A stretch of 5,254 bases of DNA, from assembly GCA_018334615.1 (NCBI GenBank), contig JAGXLP010000088.1, positions 1-5,254 on the forward strand, given 5' to 3'. A program made the translations under genes and the position numbers. Positions within the stretch are counted from its first letter, which is position 1, and the number at the start of each line of letters is the position of its first letter. The notes under the pieces were generated by a model. That model was given only the letters and a program-made list of their open reading frames with translations, had not been told where the DNA came from and did no database searches. The DNA is from Candidatus Bipolaricaulota bacterium (GTDB lineage: Bacteria > Bipolaricaulota > Bipolaricaulia > M55B111). Shown here piece by piece: positions 4,326 to 5,254 of the stretch.

Positions 4326-5254
4326 TCAGTTGGAGAGAGGGGAGGCAAGTCGAAGTTCCTCTATAACGTCGGGCAGGGCATCTAAAAGATGATTCACGTC
4401 TTCTTCGGTCGTCTCTCTTCCAAGGGTAAGTCTTAGACTCCCATGGGCTAATGACAGGGGTAATCCTATGGCCAGAAGTACATGGCTCGGCTCTAGGCTT
4501 GGAGAAGAACATGCCGATCCCGTGCTGGCGGCGACACCAAGATTATCCAGCTTCATAACTATCGATTCGCCCTCTATACCCTGAAAACTGAAGTTAGCAT
4601 TATTTGAGAGACGGTTCTCCCGAGGGCCATTTAGAACCGTATCCGTTATCTCGAGCACTTCTCGAATTACTCTATCCCGAAGCGCTTTCTGACGAGGAAT
4701 TTCTTCCTTCATTTCCCTGGATACGAGCTCGGTCGCTTTAGCCAGTCCGACGATACCGGGAACGTTTTCAGTTCCACTCCTAATGCCCTGTTCATGCCCC
4801 CCACCATGAATCAACGGTTCTAGTTTTACACCTTTTCGGCGATAAAGCAGCCCAACTCCTTTGGGGCCGTAGATTTTGTGCCCTGAAGCAGAAAGTAAAT
4901 CAACGTTCTCCAACTCAAGGGGGAACTTCCCATAAGCCTGTACCGCGTCAGTATGGAAAAGTGCTCCACTATTCCGGGTAATTTCTGCGAGCTCCTCAAT
5001 CGGCTCTATGGTTCCTATCTCGTTGTTCGCGTACATTATAGAGACCAGAGCAGTATCCTCTCTCAGGGCTTCTCTCAAATTGTCGGGGCTCACTCGACCA
5101 TTTTCATCGACGTCGAGATAGGACACCTCGTGCCCCTGGTCTTCAAGCCACTCAAAAGAATGGAGGACAGCATGGTGTTCAACTGCAGACGTAATAAAGT
5201 GGGCCGGCTTATCAAGAGTTAAAGCCAATCCCTTTATCGCCAGATTATCGGCCT
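4326..5254 (-). CDS. iscS: Cysteine desulfurase, IscS/NifS class I, N-terminus beyond the right edge
   Basis: The visible 308 residues are the middle and C-terminal part of a PLP enzyme that converts L-cysteine to alanine and holds the sulfur as a persulfide for IscU. The reading frame is open to the edge, and the first residues, ADNLAIKGLAL, match the family's S-E-x-D-N-L-A-I-K-G region, so roughly 70-80 residues are missing. Visible motifs, numbered within the fragment, are SAVEHHAV (22-29, PLP-stacking His26), FHTDAVQAYGK (99-109), and SASGHKIYGPKGVG (121-134, PLP lysine Lys126). Next come RSGTENVPGIVGLAKA (158-173) and ASTGSACSS (242-250, catalytic Cys248). The 122-residue distance from lysine to cysteine equals that of E. 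coli IscS (Lys206 to Cys328). The loop with GSAC places it in class I and not in the SufS class. The TTG at 5226-5228 is internal. IscU follows after 31 nt. A choice between the names iscS and nifS is not possible from sequence. Confidence 0.94.
   Translation of the reverse strand, partial: ADNLAIKGLALTLDKPAHFITSAVEHHAVLHSFEWLEDQGHEVSYLDVDENGRVSPDNLREALREDTALVSIMYANNEIGTIEPIEELAEITRNSGALFHTDAVQAYGKFPLELENVDLLSASGHKIYGPKGVGLLYRRKGVKLEPLIHGGGHEQGIRSGTENVPGIVGLAKATELVSREMKEEIPRQKALRDRVIREVLEITDTVLNGPRENRLSNNANFSFQGIEGESIVMKLDNLGVAASTGSACSSPSLEPSHVLLAIGLPLSLAHGSLRLTLGRETTEEDVNHLLDALPDVIEELRLASPLSN

Noticed and set aside
5226..5228. TTG as the start of the cysteine desulfurase
   Set aside because: The frame is open to the window edge and the preceding codons encode ADNLAIKG, part of the conserved IscS core, so this TTG is an internal leucine.

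Overview
The window looks like ordinary bacterial chromosome. Two lines of evidence support this. Every gene whose start is visible has a purine-rich Shine-Dalgarno-like sequence at or near normal spacing. The divergent intergenic region at the left carries two sigma70-type promoters, one with a perfect TATAAT box 17 bp after TTGCCC. I cannot name the phylum. The enzymes (short-chain threonine dehydrogenase, NifS/IscU pair, histone-deacetylase-fold amidohydrolase) would fit an anaerobic or fermentative bacterium, but that is inference. No RNA gene, CRISPR array, transposase or attachment site was seen, and no stretch longer than 165 bp lacks a gene.

Left part (1-2009): a divergent pair forms the two-step threonine-to-glycine pathway. 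On the minus strand, running off the left edge, is the N-terminus of a 2-amino-3-ketobutyrate CoA ligase (kbl). On the plus strand is a complete NAD-dependent L-threonine 3-dehydrogenase (tdh) of the short-chain/epimerase type. Tdh makes 2-amino-3-ketobutyrate and Kbl splits it with CoA into glycine and acetyl-CoA. The 165 bp between them holds both promoters. An 11-nt overlap joins tdh to a seven-helix hemolysin III/PAQR-family membrane protein.

Right part (2028-5254, all minus strand, convergent with the left part across an 18-bp gap with a strong hairpin): in transcription order, a class I cysteine desulfurase (IscS/NifS, N-terminus off the right edge), an IscU-type Fe-S scaffold with an acidic helical tail, a short histone-deacetylase-family hydrolase, and an RNase Z-like metallo-beta-lactamase protein. 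IscS supplies persulfide sulfur to IscU. The last two genes are tightly coupled (17-nt gap), but their substrates are not evident. No convincing new system was found. The most useful points are the complete threonine-cleavage pair with readable promoters, an 11-bp element repeated at the same distance before kbl and the deacetylase gene, the atypical RNase Z-like protein, and the IscU tail.
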